DNA of 64,000 nucleotides, from contig OZ024740.1 of NCBI GenBank assembly GCA_964016885.1, positions 9,692,450 to 9,756,449 on the forward strand. Reading direction: 5' to 3'. The position numbers and the translations under genes were made by a program. Positions 10,301 through 24,400 of the stretch are shown in pieces. Within the stretch, counting starts at the first letter, position 1. The number at the start of each line of letters is the position of its first letter. The notes under the pieces were generated by a model. The model did no database searches. It saw nothing but the letters and a program-made list of their open reading frames with translations, and was not told the origin of the DNA. Source of the DNA: Eledone cirrhosa (Eukaryota > Mollusca > Cephalopoda > Octopoda > Eledonidae).

Positions 10301-12372
10301 CTTGTCACCAGACTGAGAGAGGGGTGCTGGTTGTAGTCTTGTGGTTGATGTGACCACTGGTCATCTGGTTTAGGCTTGTCACCAGACTGAGAGAGGTGTG
10401 CTGGTGGTAGTCTTGTGGTTGATGTGACCACTGGTCATCTGGTTTAGGCTTGTCACCAGACTGAGAGAGGGGTGCTGGTGGTAGTCTTGTGGTTGATGTG
10501 ACCACTGGTCATTTGGTTTAGGCTTGTCACCATACTGAGAGAGGGGTGCTGGTGGGTGTCTTGTGGTTGATGTGACCACTGGTCATCTGGTTTAGGTTTT
10601 TCACCAGACTGAGAGTAGGGTGCTGGTGGTAGTCTTGTGGTTGATGTGACCACTGGTCATCTAGTCTAGGTTTGTCACCAGACTGAGAGAGAGGTGCTGG
10701 TGGTAGTCTTGTGGTTGATGTTACCACTGGTCATCTGGTTTAGGCTTGTCACCAGACTGAGAGAGGGGTGCTGGTGGTAGTCTTGTGGTCGATGTGACCA
10801 CTGGTCATCTGGTTTAGGTTTGTCACCAGACAGAGAAAGGGGTGCTGGTGGTAGTCTTGTGGTTGATGTGACCACTGGTCATCTGGTTTAGGTTTGTCAC
10901 CAGACAGAGAAAGGGGTGCTGGTGGTAGTCTTGTGGTTGATGTGACCACTGGTCATCTGGTTTAGGTTTGTCACCAGACAGTGAAAGGGGTGCTGGTGGT
11001 AGTATTGTGGTTGATGTGACCACTGGTCATCTGGTTTAGGTTTGTCACCAGACAGAGAAAGGGGTGCTGGTGATAGTCCTGTGGTTGATGTGACCACTGG
11101 TCATCTGGTTTAGGTTTGTCACCAGACATAGAAACGGGTGCTGGTGGTAGTCTTGTGGTTGATGTGACCACTGGTCATCTAGTCTAGCCTTGTCACCAGA
11201 CTGAGAAAGGGGTGCTGGTGGTAGTCTTGTGGTTGATGTGACCTCTGGTCATCTGGTTTAGATTTGTCACCAGACTGAGAGAGGGGTGCTGGTGGTAGTC
11301 TTGTGGTTGATGTGACCACTGGTCATCTGGTTTAGGCTTGTCACCAGACTGAGAGAGGGGTGCTGGTTGTAGTCTTGTGGTTGATGTGACCACTGGTCAT
11401 CTGGTTTAGGCTTGTCACCAGACTGAGAGAGGTGTGCTGGTGGTAGTCTTGTGGTTGATGTGACCACTGGTCATCTGGTTTAGGCTTGTCACCAGACTGA
11501 GAGAGGGGTGCTGGTGGTAGTCTTGTGGTTGATGTGACCACTGGTCATCTGGTTTAGGCTTGTCACCATACTGAGAGAGGGGTGCTGGTGGGTGTCTTGT
11601 GGTTGATGTGACCACTGGTCATCTGGTTTAGGTTTTTCACCAGACTGAGAGTAGGGTGCTGGTGGTAGTCTTGTGGTTGATGTGACCACTGGTCATCTAG
11701 TCTAGGTTTGTCACCAGACTGAGAGAGAGGTGCTGGTGGTAGTCTTGTGGTTGATGTTACCACTGGTCATCTGGTTTAGGCTTGTCACCAGACTGAGAGA
11801 GGGGTGCTGGTGGTAGTCTTGTGGTCGATGTGACCACTGGTCATCTGGTTTAGGTTTGTCACCAGACAGAGAAAGGGGTGCTGGTGGTAGTCTTGTGGTT
11901 GATGTGACCACTGGTCATCTGGTTTAGGTTTGTCACCAGACAGAGAAAGGGGTGCTGGTGGTAGTCTTGTGGTTGATGTGACCACTGGTCATCTGGTTTA
12001 GGTTTGTCACCAGACAGTGAAAGGGGTGCTGGTGGTAGTATTGTGGTTGATGTGACCACTGGTCATCTGGTTTAGGTTTGTCACCAGACAGAGAAAGGGG
12101 TGCTGGTGATAGTCTTGTGGTTGATGTGACCACTGGTCATCTGGTTTAGGTTTGTCACCAGACATAGAAAGGGGTGCTGGTGGTAGTCTTGTGGTTGATG
12201 TGACCACTGGTCATCTAGTCTAGCCTTGTCACCAGACTGAGAAAGGGGTGCTGGTGGTAGTCTTGTGGTTGATGTGACCTCTGGTCATCTGGTTTAGATT
12301 TGTCACCAGACTGAGAGAGGGGTGCTGGTGGTAGTCTTGTGGTTGATGTGACCACTGGTCATCTGGTTTAGG
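10301..12372 (+). repeat. Adjacent pair of 14-monomer units (2 x 1036 bp)
   Basis: Bases 10301-11336 and 11337-12372 are near-identical direct copies of 14 monomers each. Both start with ggttgtagtc and caccatactg-type units and end with the acagagaaagg cassette lacking the gtgctagtgg pair. Small differences include catttgg near 10511 in the first copy and agaaacggg near 11130 versus agaaagggg in the second. Upstream the pair diverges just before 10301. Confidence 0.85.
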
Positions 12373-15300
12373 TTTGTCACCAGACTGAGAGAGAGAGAGG
12401 GGTGCTGGTGGTAGTCTTGTGGTTGATGTGACCTCTGGTCATCTGGTTTAGGCTTGTCACCAGACTGAGAGAGAGGTGCTGGAGGTAGTCGTGTGGTTGA
12501 TGTGACCACTGGTCATCTGGTTTAGGCTTGTCACCAGACTGAGAGAGGAGTGCTGGGAGTAGTCTTGTGGTTGATGTGACAACTGGTCATCTGATTTAGG
12601 CTTGTCACCAGACTGAGAGAGGGGTGCTGGTGGTAGTCTTGTGGTTGATGTGACCACTGGTTATCTGGTTTAGGCTTGTCACCAGACTGAGAGAGGGGTG
12701 CTGGTGGTAGTCTTGTGGTTGATGTGACCACTGGTCATCTGGTTTAAGCTTGTCACCAGACTGAGAGTGGGGTGCTGGTGGTAGTCTTGTGGTTGATGTG
12801 ACCACTGGTCATCTGGTTTAGGCTTGTCACCAGACTGAGAGAGGGGTGCTGGTGGTAGTCTTGTGGTTGATGTGACCACTGGTCATCTGGTTTAGGCTTG
12901 TCACCAGACTGAGAGAGGGGTGCTGGTGGTAGTCTTGTGGTTGATGTGACCACTGGTCATCTGGTTTAGGCTTGTCACCAGACTGAGAGAGGGGTGCTGG
13001 TGGTAGTCGTGTGGTTGATGTGACCACTGGTCATCTGGTTTAGGCTTGTCACCAGACTGAGAGAGAGGTGCTGGTGGTAGTCTTGCGGTTGATGTGACCA
13101 CTGGTCATCTGGTTTAGGCTTGTCACCAGACTGAGAGAGGGGTGCTGGTGGTAGTCTTGTGGTCGATGTGACCACTGGTCATCTGGTTTAGGTTTGTCAC
13201 CAGACAGAGAAAGGGGTGCTGGTGGTAGTCTTGTGGTTGATGTGACCACTGGTCATCTGGTTTAGGTTTGTCACCAGACAGAGAAAGGGGTGCTGGTGGT
13301 AGTCTTGTGGTTGATGTGACCACTGGTCATCTGGTTTAGGTTTGTCACCAGACAGTGAAAGGGGTGCTGGTGGTAGTATTGTGGTTGATGTGACCACTGG
13401 TCATCTGGTTTAGGTTTGTCACCAGACAGAGAAAGGGGTGCTGGTGATAGTCCTGTGGTTGATGTGACCACTGGTCATCTGGTTTAGGTTTGTCACCAGA
13501 CATAGAAACGGGTGCTGGTGGTAGTCTTGTGGTTGATGTGACCACTGGTCATCTAGTCTAGCCTTGTCACCAGACTGAGAAAGGGGTGCTGGTGGTAGTC
13601 TTGTGGTTGATGTGACCTCTGGTCATCTGGTTTAGATTTGTCACCAGACTGAGAGAGGGGTGCTGGTGGTAGTCTTGTGGTTGATGTGACCACTGGTCAT
13701 CTGGTTTAGGTTTGTCACCAGACTGAGAGAGAGAGAGGGGTGCTGGTGGTAGTCTTGTGGTTGATGTGACCACTGGTCATCTGGTTTAGGCTTGTCACCA
13801 GACTGAGAGAGAGGTATTGGTGGTAGTCTTGTGGTTGATGTGACCACTGGTCATCTGGTTTAGGCTTGTCACCAGACTGAGAGAGAGGTATTGGTGGTAG
13901 TCGTGTGGTTGATGTGACCACTGGTCATCTGGTTTAGGCTTGTCACCAGACTGAGAGAGAGGTGCTGGTGGTAGTCGTGTGGTTGATGTGACCACTGGTC
14001 ATCTGGTTTAGGCTTGTCACCAGACTGAGAGAGGGGTGCTGGTGATAGTCTTGTGGTTGATGTGACCACTGGTCATCTGGTTTAGGCTTGTCACCAGACT
14101 GAGAGAGAGGTGCTGGTGGTAGTCTTGTGGTTGATGTGACCACTGATCATCTGGTTTAGGCTTGTCACCAGACTGAGAGAGGGGTGCTGGTGGTAGTCGT
14201 GTGGTTGATGTGACTACTGGTCATCTAGTCTAGGTTTGTCACCAGACTGAGAGAGAGGTGCTGGTGGTAGTCGTGTGGTTGATGTGACTACTGGTCATCT
14301 AGTCTAGGTTTGTCACCAGACTGAGAGAGAGGTGCTGGTGGTAGTCGTGTGGTTGATGTGATCTCTGGTCATCTGGTTTAGGCTTGTCACCAGACTGAGA
14401 GAGGGGTGCTGGTGGTAGTCTTGCGGTTGATGTGACCACTGGTCATCTAGTCTAGGTTTGTAACCAGACTGAGAGAGAGGTGCTGGTGGTAGTCTTGTGG
14501 TTGATGTGACCACTGGTCATCTGGTTTAGGCTTGTCACCAGACTGAGAGAGAAGTGCTGGTGGTAGTCTTGTGGTTGATGTGACCACTGGTCATCTGGTT
14601 TAGGTATGTTTACCAGACTGAGAGAGGGGTGCTGGTTGTAGTCTTGTGGTTGATGTGACCACTGGTCATCTGGTTTAGGTTTGTCACCATACTGAGAGAG
14701 GGGTGCTTGTGGTAGTCTTGTGGTTGATGTGACCACTGGTCATCTGGTTTAGGTTTGTCACCATACTGAGAGAGGGGTGCTGGTGGTAGTCTTGTGGTTG
14801 ATGTGACCACTGGTCAACTGGTTTAGGTTTGTCACCAGACTGAGAAAGGGGTGCTGGTGATAGTCTTGTGGTTGATGTGACCACTGGTCATCTGGTTTAG
14901 GTTTGTCACCAGACTGAGAAAGGGGTGCTGGTGGTAGTCTTGTGGTTGACGTGACCACTGGTCATCTGGTTTAGGCTTGTCACCAGACTGAGAGAGAAGT
15001 GCTGGTGGTAGTCTTGTGGTTGATGTGACCACTGGTCATCTGGTTTAGGCTTGTCACCAGACTGAGAGAGAGGTGCTGGTGGTAGTCTTGTGGTTGATGT
15101 GACCACTGGTCATCTGGTTTAGGTATGTTTACCAGACTGAGAGAGGGGTGCTGGTTGTAGTCTTGTGGTTGATGTGACCACTGGTCATCTGGTTTAGGTT
15201 TGTCACCATACTGAGAGAGGGGTGCTTGTGGTAGTCTTGTGGTTGATGTGACCACTGGTATTCTGGTTTAGGTTTGTCACCATACTGAGAGAGGGGTGCT

Positions 15301-15862
15301 GGTGGTAGTCTTGTGGTTGATGTGACCACTGGTCAACTGGTTTAGGTTTGTCACCAGACTGAGAAAGGGGTGCTGGTGATAGTCTTGTGGTTGATGTGAC
15401 CACTGGTCATCTGGTTTAGGTTTGTCACCAGACTGAGAAAGGGGTGCTGGTGGTAGTCTTGTGGTTGACGTGACCACTGGTCATCTGGTTTAGGCTTGTC
15501 ACCAGACTGAGAGAGAAGTGCTGGTGGTAGTCTTGTGGTTGATGTGACCACTGGTCATCTGGTTTAGGCTTGTCACCAGACTGAGAGAGAGGTGCTGGTG
15601 GTAGTCTTGTGGTTGATGTGACCACTGGTCATCTGGTTTAGGCTTGTCACCAGAGTGAGAAAGGTGTGCTGGTGGTAGTCTTGTGGTTGATGTGACCACT
15701 GGTCATCTGGTTTAAGCTTGTCACCAGACTGAGAAAGGGGTGCTGGTGGTAGTCTTTTGGTTGATGTGACCACTGGTCATCTGGTCTAGGCTTGTCACCA
15801 GACTGAGAGAGAGGTGCTGGTGGTAGTCTTGTGGTTGATGTGACCACTGGTCATCTGGTTTA

Positions 15863-18431
15863 GGTTTGTCACCAGACTGAGAGAGGGGTGCTTGTGGTAG
15901 TATTGTGGTTGATGTGACCACTGGTCATCTGGTTTAGGCTTGTCACCAGACTGAGAGAGGGGTGCTGGTGGTAGTCTTGTGGTTGATGTGACCACTGGTC
16001 ATCTGGTTTAGGTTTGTCACCAGACTGAGAAAGGGGTGCTGGTGGTAGTCTTGTGGTCGATGTGACCACTGGTCATCTGGTCTAGGTTTGTCACCAGACT
16101 GAGAGAGGGGTGCTGGTGGTAGTCTTGTGGTTGATGTGACCACTGGTCATCTGGTTTAGGTTTTTCACCGGACTGAGAGTGGGGTGCTGGTGGTAGTCTT
16201 GTGGTTGATGTGACCACTGGTCATCTGGTTTTAGTTTTGTCACCAGACTGAGAGAGGGGTGCTGGTGGTAGTCTTGTGGTTGATGTGACCACTGGTCATC
16301 TGGTTTTAGTTTGTCACCAGACTGAGATAGGGGTGCTGGTAGTAGTCTTGTGGTTGATGTGACCACTGGTCATCTGGTTTAGGCTTGTCACCAGACTGAG
16401 AAAGGGGTGCTGGTGGTAGTCTTGTGGTTGATGTGACCTCTGGTCATCTGGTTTAGGCTTGTCACAAGACTGAGTGAGATGTGCTGGTGGTTGTCTTGTG
16501 GTTGATGTGACCACTGGTCATCTGGTTTAGGTTTTTCACCAAACTGAGAAGTGGGGTGCTGGTGATAGTCTTGTTGTGGATGTGACCACTGGTCATCAGG
16601 TTTAGCTTTTTCACCAGGCTGAGAGTGGGGTGATGGTGATAGTCTTGTGGTTGATGTGACCACTGGTCATCTGGTTTAGGCTTGTCACCAGACTGAGAGA
16701 GGGGTGCTGGTGGTAGTCTTGTGGTTGATGTGACCACTGGTCATCTGGTTTAGGCTTGTCACCAGACTGAGAGATGGGTGCTGGTGGTTGTCTTGTGGTT
16801 GATGTGACCACTGGTCATCAGGTTTAGGTTTGTCACCAGGCTGAGAGAGAGGTGCTGGTGGTAGTCTTGTGGTTGATGTGACCACTGGTCATCTGGTTTA
16901 GGTTTTTCACCAGACTGAGAAAGGGGTGCTGGTGATAGTCTTGTGGTTGATGTGACCACTGGTCATCTGGTTTAGGCTTGTCACCAGACTGAGAGAGGGG
17001 TGCTGGTGGTAGTCTTGTGGTTGATGTGACCACTGGTCATCTGGTTTTAGTTTTGTCTCCAGACTGAGAGAGGGGTGCTGGTGGTAGTCTTGTGGTTGAT
17101 GTGACCACTGGTCATCTGGTTTAGGCTTGTCACCAGACTGAGAGAGGGGTGCTGGTGGTAGTCTTGTGGTTGATGTGACCACTGGTCATCTGGTTTAGGC
17201 TTGTCACCAGACTGAGAGAGGTGTGCTGGTGGTAGTCTTGTGGTTGATGTGACCACTGGTCATCTGGTTTTGGCTTGTCACCATACTGAGAGAGGGGTGC
17301 TGGTGGGTGTCTTGTGGTTGATGTGACCACTGGTCATCTGGTTTAGGTTTTTCACCAGACTGAGAGTAGGGTGCTGGTGGTAGTCTTGTGGTTGATGTGA
17401 CCACTGGTCATCTAGTCTAGGTTTGTCACCAGACTGAGAGAGAGGTGCTGGTGGTAGTCTTGTGGTTGATGTGACCACTGTTCATCTGGTTTAGGCTTGT
17501 CACCAGACTGAGAGAGGGGTGCTGGTGGTAGTCTTGTGGTCGATGTGACCACTGGTCATCTGGTCTAGGTTTGTCACCAGACTGAGAGAGAGGTGCTGCT
17601 GGTAGTCTTGTGGTTGATGTGACCACTGGTCATCTGGTTTAGGTTTTTCACCAGACTGAGAAAGGGATGCTGGTGGTAGTCTTGTGGTTGATGTGACCAC
17701 TGGTCATCTGGTTTAGGTTTTTCACCGGACTGAGAGAGGTGTGCTGGTGGTAGCCTTGTGGTTGATTTGACCACTGGTCATCTGGTTTAGGCTTGTCACC
17801 AGACTGAGAGAGAGGTGCTGATGGTAGTCGTCTAGTTGATGTGACCACTGGTCATCTGGTTAAGGTTTGTCACCAGACTGAGAGAGGGGTGCTGGCAGTA
17901 GTCTTGGGGTTGATGTGACCATTGGTCATCTGGTTTAGGTTTGTCACCAGACAGAGAAAGGGGTGCTGGTGGTAGTCTTGTGGTTGATGTGACCACTGGT
18001 CATCTGGTTTAGGTTTGTCACCAGACAGAGAAAGGGGTGCTGGTGGTAGTCTTGTGGTTGATGTGACCACTGGTCATCTGGTTTAGGTTTGTCACCAGAC
18101 AGTGAAAGGGGTGCTGGTGGTAGTATTGTGGTTGATGTGACCACTGGTCATCTGGTTTAGGTTTGTCACCAGACAGAGAAAGGGGTGCTGGTGATAGTCC
18201 TGTGGTTGATGTGACCACTGGTCATCTGGTTTAGGTTTGTCACCAGACTGAGAGAGAGGTGCTAGTGGTAGTCTTGCGGTTGATGTGACCTCTGGTCATC
18301 TGGTTTAGGTTTGTCACCAGACTGAGAGAGATGTGCTAGTGGTAGTCTTGTGGTTGATGTGACCACTGGTCATCTGGTTTAGGTTTGTCACCAGACATAG
18401 AAAGGGGTGCTGGTGGTAGTCTTGTGGTTGA
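15863..18431 (+). repeat. Array segment between the two 15.7-kb blocks
   Basis: About 35 monomers with no unique sequence. The segment from about 16.85 to 17.93 kb matches 7.66-8.73 kb at an offset of 9192 bp, and about 17.1-18.43 kb matches 0.87-2.2 kb at an offset of 16,233 bp. It is therefore a mosaic of pieces also found inside the big block. It carries one rare +1 unit near 16550 (ctgagaagtgggg). Confidence 0.8.
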
Positions 18432-21400
18432 TGTGACCACTGGTCATCTAGTCTAGCCTTGTCACCAGACTGAGAAAGGGGTGCTGGTGGTAGTCTTGTG
18501 TTTGATGTGACCTCTGGTCATCTGGTTTAGGTTTGTCACCAGACTGAGAGAGAGGTGCTAGTGGTAGTCTTGTGGTTGATGTGACCACTGGTCATCTGGT
18601 TTAGGTTTTTCACCGGACTGAGAGTGGGGTGCTGGTGATAGTCTTGTGGTTGATGTGACCACTGGTCATCTGGTTTAGGCTTGTCACCAGACTGAGAGAG
18701 GGGTGCTGGTGGTAGTCTTGTGGTTGATGTGACCACTGGTCATCTGGTTTTAGTTTTGTCACCAGACTGAGAGAGGGGTGCTGGTGGTAGTCTTGTGGTT
18801 GATGTGACCACTGGTCATCTGGTTTAGGTTTGTCACCAGAGTGAGAGTAGGGTGCTGGTGGTAGTCTTGTGGTTGATGTGACCACTGGTCATCTGGTTTA
18901 GGTTTTTCACCGGACTGAGAGAGGGGTGCTGGTGGTAGTCTTGTGGTTGATGTGACCACTGGTCATCTGGTTTTGGCTTGTCACCATACTGAGAGAGGGG
19001 TGCTGGTGGGTGTCTTGTGGTTGATGTGACCACTGGTCATCTGGTTTAGGTTTTTCACCAGACTGAGAGTAGGGTGCTGGTGGTAGTCTTGTGGTTGATG
19101 TGACCACTGGTCATCTAGTCTAGGTTTGTCACCAGACTGAGAGAGAGGTGCTGGTGGTAGTCTTGTGGTTGATGTGACCACTGGTCATCTGGTTTAGGCT
19201 TGTCACCAGACTGAGAGAGGGGTGCTGGTGGTAGTCTTGTGGTTGATGTGACCACTGGTCATCTGGTTTAGGCTTGTCACCAGACTGAGAGAGGTGTGCT
19301 GGTGGTAGTCTTGTGGTTGATGTGACCACTGGTCATCTGGTTTTGGCTTGTCACCATACTGAGAGAGGGGTGCTGGTGGGTGTCTTGTGGTTGATGTGAC
19401 CACTGGTCATCTGGTTTAGGTTTTTCACCAGACTGAGAGTAGGGTGCTGGTGGTAGTCTTGTGGTTGATGTGACCACTGGTCATCTAGTCTAGGTTTGTC
19501 ACCAGACTGAGAGAGAGGTGCTGGTGGTAGTCTTGTGGTTGATGTGACCACTGGTCATCTGGTTTAGGCTTGTCACCAGACTGAGAGAGGGGTGCTGGTG
19601 GTAGTCTTGTGGTCGATGTGACCACTGGTCATCTGGTCTAGGTTTGTCACCAGACTGAGAGAGAGGTGCTGGTGGTAGTCTTGTGGTTGATGTGACCACT
19701 GGTCATCTGGTTTAGGTTTTTCACAAGACTGAGAAAGGGGTGCTGGTGGTAGTCTTGTGGTTGATGTGACCACTGGTCATCTGGTTTAGGTTTTTCACCG
19801 GACTGAGAGAGGTGTGCTGGTGGTAGCCTTGTGGTTGATTTGACCACTGGTCATCTGGTTTAGGCTTGTCACCAGACTGAGAGAGAGGTGCTGATGGTAG
19901 TCGTCTAGTTGATGTGACCACTGGTCATCTGGTTTAGGTTTGTCACCAGACTGAGAGAGGGGTGCTGGCAGTAGTCTTGGGGTTGATGTGACCATTGGTC
20001 ATCTGGTTTAGGTTTGTCACCAGACAGAGAAAGGGGTGCTGGTGGTAGTCTTGTGGTTGATGTGACCACTGGTCATCTGGTTTAGGTTTGTCACCAGACA
20101 GAGAAAGGGGTGCTGGTGGTAGTCTTGTGGTTGATGTGACCACTGGTCATCTGGTTTAGGTTTGTCACCAGACAGTGAAAGGGGTGCTGGTGGTAGTATT
20201 GTGGTTGATGTGACCACTGGTCATCTGGTTTAGGTTTGTCACCAGACAGAGAAAGGGGTGCTGGTGATAGTCCTGTGGTTGATGTGACCACTGGTCATCT
20301 GGTTTAGGTTTGTCACCAGACTGAGAGAGAGGTGCTAGTGGTAGTCTTGCGGTTGATGTGACCTCTGGTCATCTGGTTTAGGTTTGTCACCAGACTGAGA
20401 GAGATGTGCTAGTGGTAGTCTTGTGGTTGATGTGACCACTGGTCATCTGGTTTAGGTTTGTCACCAGACATAGAAAGGGGTGCTGGTGGTAGTCTTGTGG
20501 TTGATGTGACCACTGGTCATCTAGTCTAGCCTTGTCACCAGACTGAGAAAGGGGTGCTGGTGGTAGTCTTGTGGTTGATGTGACCTCTGGTCATCTGGTT
20601 TAGGTTTGTCACCAGACTGAGAGAGAGGTGCTAGTGGTAGTCTTGTGGTTGATGTGACCACTGGTCATCTGGTTTAGGTTTTTCACCGGACTGAGAGTGG
20701 GGTGCTGGTGATAGTCTTGTGGTTGATGTGACCACTGGTCATCTGGTTTAGGCTTGTCACCAGACTGAGAGAGGGGTGCTGGTGGTAGTCTTGTGGTTGA
20801 TGTGACCACTGGTCATCTGGTTTTAGTTTTGTCACCAGACTGAGAGAGGGGTGCTGGTGGTAGTCTTGTGGTTGATGTGACCACTGGTCATCTGGTTTAG
20901 GTTTGTCACCAGAGTGAGAGTAGGGTGCTGGTGGTAGTCTTGTGGTTGATGTGACCACTGGTCATCTGGTTTAGGTTTTTCACCGGACTGAGAGAGGGGT
21001 GCTGGTGGTAGTCTTGTGGTTGATGTGACCACTGGTCATCTGGTTTAGGTTTGTCACCAGACAGAGAAAGGGGTGCTGGAGGTAATCTTGTGGTTGGTGT
21101 GACCACTGGTCATCTGGTTTAGGTTTGTCACCAGACAGAGAAAGGGGTGCTTGTGGTAGTATTGTGGTTGATGTGACCACTGGTTATCTGGTTTAGGTTT
21201 GTCACCAGACAGTGAAAGGGGTGCTGGTGGTAGTCTTGTGGTTGATGTGACCACTGGTCATCTGGTTCAGGTTTGTCACCAGACTGAGAAAGGGGTGCTG
21301 GTGGTAGTCTTGTGTTTGATGTGACCACTGTTCATCTGGTTTAGGTTTGTCACCAGACAGAGAAGGGGTGCTGGTGATAATCTTGTGGTTGATGTGACCA

Positions 21401-24400
21401 CTGGTCATCTGGTTTAGGCTTATCACCAGACTGAGAGAGGGGTGCTGGTGGTAGTCTTGTGGTTGATGTGACCACTGGTCATCTGGTTTAGGCTTGTCAC
21501 CAGACTGAGAGAGGTGTGCTGGTGGTAGTCTTGTGGTTGATGTGACCACTGGTCATCTGGTTTAGGCTTGTCACCAGACTGAGAGAGGGGTGCTGGTGGT
21601 AGTCTTGTGGTTGATGTGACCATTGGTCATCTGGTTTAGGCTTGTCACCATACTGAGAGAGGGGTGCTGGTGGGTGTCTTTTGGTTGATGTGACCACTGG
21701 TCATCTGGTTTAGGTTTTTCACCAGACTGAGAGTAGGGTGCTGGTGGTAGTCTTGTGGTTGATGTGACCACTGGTCATCTAGTCTAGGTTTGTCACCAGA
21801 CTGAGAGAGAGGTGCTGGTGGTAGTCTTGTGGTTGATATTACCACTGGTCATCTGGTTTAGGCTTGTCACCAGACTGAGAGAGGGGTGCTGGTGGTAGTC
21901 TTGTGGTCGATGTGACCACTGGTCATCTGGTTTAGGTTTGTCACCAGACAGAGAAAGGGGTGCTGGTGGTAGTCTTGTGGTTGATGTGACCACTGGTCAT
22001 CTGGTTTAGGTTTGTCACCAGACAGAGAAAGGGGTGCTGGTGGTAGTCTTGTGGTTGATGTGACCACTGGTCATCTGGTTTAGGTTTGTCACCAGACAGT
22101 GAAAGGGGTGCTGGTGGTAGTATTGTGGTTGATGTGACCACTGGTCATCTGGTTTAGGTTTGTCACCAGACAGAGAAAGGGGTGCTGGTGATAGTCCTGT
22201 GGTTGATGTGACCACTGGTCATCTGGTTTAGGTTTGTCACCAGACTGAGAGAGAGGTGCTAGTGGTAGTCTTGCGGTTGATGTGACCTCTGGTCATCTGG
22301 TTTAGGTTTGTCACCAGACTGAGAGAGATGTGCTAGTGGTAGTCTTGTGGTTGATGTGACCACTGGTCATCTGGTTTAGGTTTGTCACCAGACATAGAAA
22401 GGGGTGCTGGTGGTAGTCTTGTGGTTGATGTGACCACTGGTCATCTAGTCTAGCCTTGTCACCAGACTGAGAAAGGGGTGCTGGTGGTAGTCTTGTGGTT
22501 GATGTGACCTCTGGTCATCTGGTTTAGATTTGTCACCAGACTGAGAGAGGGGTGCTGGTGGTAGTCTTGTGGTTGATGTGACCACTGGTCATCTGGTTTA
22601 GGTTTGTCACCAGACTGAGAGAGAGAGAGGGGTGCTGGTGGTAGTCTTGTGGTTGATGTGACCTCTGGTCATCTGGTTTAGGCTTGTCACCAGACTGAGA
22701 GAGAGGTGCTGGAGGTAGTCGTGTGGTTGATGTGACCACTGGTCATCTGGTTTAGGCTTGTCACCAGACTGAGAGAGGAGTGCTGGGAGTAGTCTGGTGG
22801 TTGATGTGACCACTGGTCATCTGATTTAGGCTTGTCACCAGACTGAGAGAGGAGTGCTGGGAGTAGTCTGGTGGTTGATGTGACCACTGGTCATCTGGTC
22901 TAGGCTTGTCACCAGACTGAGAGAGAGGTGCTGGTGGTAGTCTTGTGGTTGATGTGACCACTGGTCATCTGGTTTAAGCTTGTCACCAGACTGAGAGTGG
23001 GGTGCTGGTGGTAGTCTTGTGGTTGATGTGACCACTGGTCATCTGGTTTAGGCTTGTCACCAGACTGAGAGAGGGGTGCTGGTGGTAGTCTTGTGGTTGA
23101 TGTGACCACTGGTCATCTGGTTTAGGCTTGTCACCAGACTGAGAGAGGGGTGCTGGTGGTAGTCTTGTGGTTGATGTGACCACTGGTCATCTGGTTTAGG
23201 CTTGTCACCAGACTGAGAGAGGGGTGCTGGTGGTAGTCGTGTGGTTGATGTGACCACTGGTCATCTGGTTTAGTCTTGTCACCAGACTGAGAGAGAGGTG
23301 CTGGTGGTAGTCTTGCGGTTGATGTGACCACTGGTCATCTGGTTTAGGCTTGTCACCAGACTGAGAGAGAGGTATTTGTGGTAGTCTTGTGGTTGATGTG
23401 ACCACTGGTCATCTGGTTTAGGCTTGTCACCAGACTGAGAGAGAGGTGCTGGTGGTAGTCGTGTGGTTGATGTGACCACTGGTCATCTGGTTTAGGCTTG
23501 TCACCAGACTGAGAGAGGGGTGCTGGTGATAGTCTTGTGGTTGATGTGACCACTGGTCATCTGGTTTAGGCTTGTCACCAGACTGAGAGAGAGGTGCTGG
23601 TGGTAGTCGTGTGGTTGATGTGACTACTGGTCATCTAGTCTAGGTTTGTCACCAGACTGAGAGAGAGGTGCTGGTGGTAGTCGTGTGGTTGATGTGATCT
23701 CTGGTCATCTGGTTTAGGCTTGTCACCAGACTGAGAGAGGGGTGCTGGTGGTAGTCTTGCGGTTGATGTGACCACTGGTCATCTAGTCTAGGTTTGTCAC
23801 CAGACTGAGAGAGAGGTGCTGGTGGTAGTCTTGCGGTTGATGTGACCACTGGTCATCTGGTTTAGGTATGTTTACCAGACTGAGAGAGGGGTGCTGGTTG
23901 TAGTCTTGTGGTTGATGTGACCACTGGTCATCTGGTTTAGGTTTGTCACCATACTGAGAGAGGGGTGCTTGTGGTAGTCTTGTGGTTGATGTGACCACTG
24001 GTCATCTGGTTTAGGTTTGTCACCATACTGAGAGAGGGGTGCTGGTGGTAGTCTTGTGGTTGATGTGACCACTGGTCAACTGGTTTAGGTTTGTCACCAG
24101 ACTGAGAAAGGGGTGCTGGTGATAGTCTTGTGGTTGATGTGACCACTGGTCATCTGGTTTAGGTTTGTCACCAGACTGAGAAAGGGGTGCTGGTGGTAGT
24201 CTTGTGGTTGACGTGACCACTGGTCATCTGGTTTAGGCTTGTCACCAGACTGAGAGAGAAGTGCTGGTGGTAGTCTTGTGGTTGATGTGACCACTGGTCA
24301 TCTGGTTTAGGCTTGTCACCAGACTGAGAGAGAGGTGCTGGTGGTAGTCTTGTGGTTGATGTGACCACTGGTCATCTGGTTTAGGCTTGTCACCAGAGTG

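Larger units (their letters stand above)
126..15862 (+). repeat. 15.7-kb higher-order block, copy A
   Basis: This stretch matches 18432-34094 almost base for base. The offset is 18,306 bp up to about 14.5 kb and 18,232 bp after it, because copy A carries one extra 74-bp monomer (with gaagtgctgg) at roughly 14.50-14.58 kb. The order of dozens of variant monomers and length variants is shared, and only scattered single-base differences were seen. The left edge is set by a mismatch at 125/18431 after which identity resumes; the right edge by divergence at 15863/34095. It is a large recent duplication inside the satellite, or possibly an assembly duplication. Confidence 0.9.
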
